From Undaria pinnatifida (lineage: Eukaryota > Sar > Phaeophyceae > Laminariales > Alariaceae), in the NCBI GenBank assembly GCA_012845835.1, contig JABAKD010000001.1, forward strand, positions 18,220,090 through 18,284,089: a DNA stretch of 64,000 bases. Direction: 5' to 3'. Below, in pieces: positions 62,703-64,000 of this stretch (positions are counted from its first letter, which is position 1; each line of letters opens with the position of its first letter). The notes under the pieces are model-generated. The model had not been told where the DNA came from, made no database searches, and worked only from the letters and a program-made list of their open reading frames with translations. Made by a program: the position numbers and the translations under genes.

Positions 62703-62760
62703 GGCAACGACGTGCTGTGGGCGGCGCACGGCTTTCAGGATTCGAAGACAGACTCAGGTT
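62702..62760 (+). repeat. Splice-junction echo 2 of the GT61 exon
   Basis: CGACGTGCTGTGGGCGGCGC, ACGGCTTTCAG then GATTCG: the exon part is kept, while the donor GT has become GA. Confidence 0.82.
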
Positions 62761-63189
62761 TCAGTCACACAATTCATTGCCAAAAGAGTTTCGATAGATG
62801 CTGGTCGTAGGTCTACTACAAATACCGCTGCTGAAGTGCGCCTGGTAGTCGTGTAACTTGCTGCACTGGTGGATGCAACTATCAATATCAAGCAATCCCT
62901 GATATGAACAACCCCTTTTATTAATAGTACTTCGACTTGTGGTCGCCTCTCCTGTAGTCTGTTCTCGTAGAACAGAGCACTTCTTGGTGCACCTAACAAA
63001 TGTATGCGCACCGCCTACTTATCATTGTCTCTAATTTCCCCCCCCCCGTCCCTTTGTAGGGACGAAGGAGTCTTTGGTTATATGACTACGGCGGCGCATG
63101 AAACGAGTACACACCCCCTTCCCCATAACGAGGCCCCTCTTTAACGGCGTTCAATGGAAACCCCTTGCCTTTTTGCCCGACGTGAGCAG

Positions 63190-63465
63190 TCGATGCTAGG
63201 GCTCTTCATGCGGCCGGGCTCTCTGCTTTTCGAGGTGTTCCCGCACAAGTACTTCAAGGCGGGGTACGCACCCATGGCAGAGGGGCTGGGGGTCAGACAC
63301 GCTTTCTCGGAGAGCCCATCTCGGCTTCCCTTTATGGGGTTCTCGCATCCAAGCACCGAGACGTGTATGAACTGGTACATCTGCCGCTGGTACGCTCGCT
63401 CGGCAAATGTGGAGTTCGATGATGAAAGTTTGGACCGCCTGGTTAGCTTGGCGTTAAATCCTTGA
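63190..63465 (+). CDS. GT61 glycosyltransferase last exon
   Basis: The acceptor is GTGAGCAG at 63189; 91 codons and TGA at 63463-63465. SMLGLFMRPGSLLFEVFPHK, YFKAGYAPMAEGLGVRHAFS: after HGFQ this gives HG-x-LF-MRPGSLLFEVFP, the most conserved GT61 stretch. The tail has CMNWYICRWYARSANVEFDD and ends SLALNP. Frame and phase agree with the previous exon. Confidence 0.92.
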   Translation, partial: SMLGLFMRPGSLLFEVFPHKYFKAGYAPMAEGLGVRHAFSESPSRLPFMGFSHPSTETCMNWYICRWYARSANVEFDDESLDRLVSLALNP

Positions 63466-63544
63466 GATGAGGCTGTAATAGTTGCACACGTCGGACAGAT
63501 GAGATTATGTATCCCCACTTGATGACCTAGGTTTTTCACGGGAG

Positions 63545-63735
63545 ATCAGTGTGGTCTACCTCGTGTTAGCAGGTGGGAGCTATACGATCTGCATGGTCTA
63601 AAACATGTTTCCAGGGTTGGATTTGTACTCTCTACGTGCAGATCCGGCAAAACATCTTAGAACGGCAGATAGATTATCTATTGTAGATTATCTAGCTGGC
63701 GTAGATCATGATCTGTCCGAGGTGTGAATTGTTTT
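63545..63735 (+). repeat. GATC-rich repeat, copy 2
   Basis: GGTGGGAGCTATACGATCTG, GGGTTGGATTTGTACTC and GATCATGATCTGTCCGAGG follow the order of 865-1240. Confidence 0.75.
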
Positions 63736-63749
63736 CATTTGACTGTAGT

Positions 63750-63970
63750 TTGCCAGACCATAGACCCTCGCGTCGATACAGTACATCGCCGCTGTCTGTC
63801 AGACCATAGATCCTCGCATCTCTACAATGCAATGCCGTAGTCTCCTGAGACCGTAGAGCCTCGCATCCCTACAATGCCCGGACGGAGCACGTCGGGCTTA
63901 CGCCTACCAGGAAGATACTGCTGTCGCCAAGCGCGAAACGCAATTAGGTGTTCGACGATCCTTGAAGGGG
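63750..63970 (-). repeat. Dispersed repeat alpha, copy 4 with short tandem lead-in
   Basis: CAGACCATAGACCCTCGCGTC and similar ~55-bp units (three) lead into GGACGGAGCACGTCGGGCTT, CGCCAAGCGCGAAACGC. Inverted relative to 5040-5360. Confidence 0.7.
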
Positions 63971-64000
63971 GAGGTTTTGAACCTCTTTCACTGCTGGAAC

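Overview
This is a eukaryotic nuclear window. Coding sequence is sparse and split into short exons with GT..AG borders, and most of the rest is retrotransposon debris, MITEs, SINE-like retroposons, minisatellites and G/C homopolymer tracts. I see no bacterial gene organisation, rRNA or intact tRNA. The rhomboid resembles stramenopile-type sequences (NPLLGPSAE, then LLGAK, GVGASGA and AAHLGG). Together with a tyrosine-recombinase element, Copia and LINE relics, this suggests an alga or other stramenopile with a repeat-rich genome; that assignment is an inference.

Two genes can be assembled exon by exon. On the minus strand, 25356 down to 2258, is an intramembrane rhomboid protease. Ten exons were recovered; every splice phase matches, giving about 434 residues plus a missing 5' end. 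The active-site serine, histidine and asparagine, the WR loop, the GxSG motif, six core membrane segments and an extra C-terminal one (6+1 type) are all present. On the plus strand, 59067 to 63465, are the last three exons of a GT61 (DUF563) glycosyltransferase. One exon is interrupted by a poly-G frameshift. A signal-anchor exon at 46982-47225 could be its start.

Layout: 1-25.4 kb is the rhomboid gene. Its introns hold CAC microsatellites, tandem arrays, a rearranged Copia relic (17.6-21.1 kb), a foldback element between two 42-bp arrays (13.9-15.8 kb) and a hAT-like MITE (23.26-23.71 kb). 25.4-33 kb is repeats, minisatellites, one proline-rich ORF and an A-tailed retroposon. 32.96-36.95 kb is a tyrosine-recombinase element with a gag-like ORF and no reverse transcriptase. 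37-46 kb has minisatellites, two minus-strand LINE relics, and a segmental repeat split by a MITE. 48.66-50.29 kb is a near-perfect inverted dimer of the same MITE. 51.5-54.2 kb has a tRNA-derived SINE and a plus-strand LINE relic. 57-63.5 kb carries tandem duplications and the GT61 3' exons.

The most unusual pattern is that introns repeatedly contain degenerate copies of the exon end plus the splice donor just upstream of them. I call these splice-junction echoes. I found them in six of the nine rhomboid introns and in one GT61 intron, as single copies or as arrays of several copies. An acceptor-side echo and one whole-exon echo also occur. This suggests that intron growth here proceeds by local duplication across the 5' splice junction.
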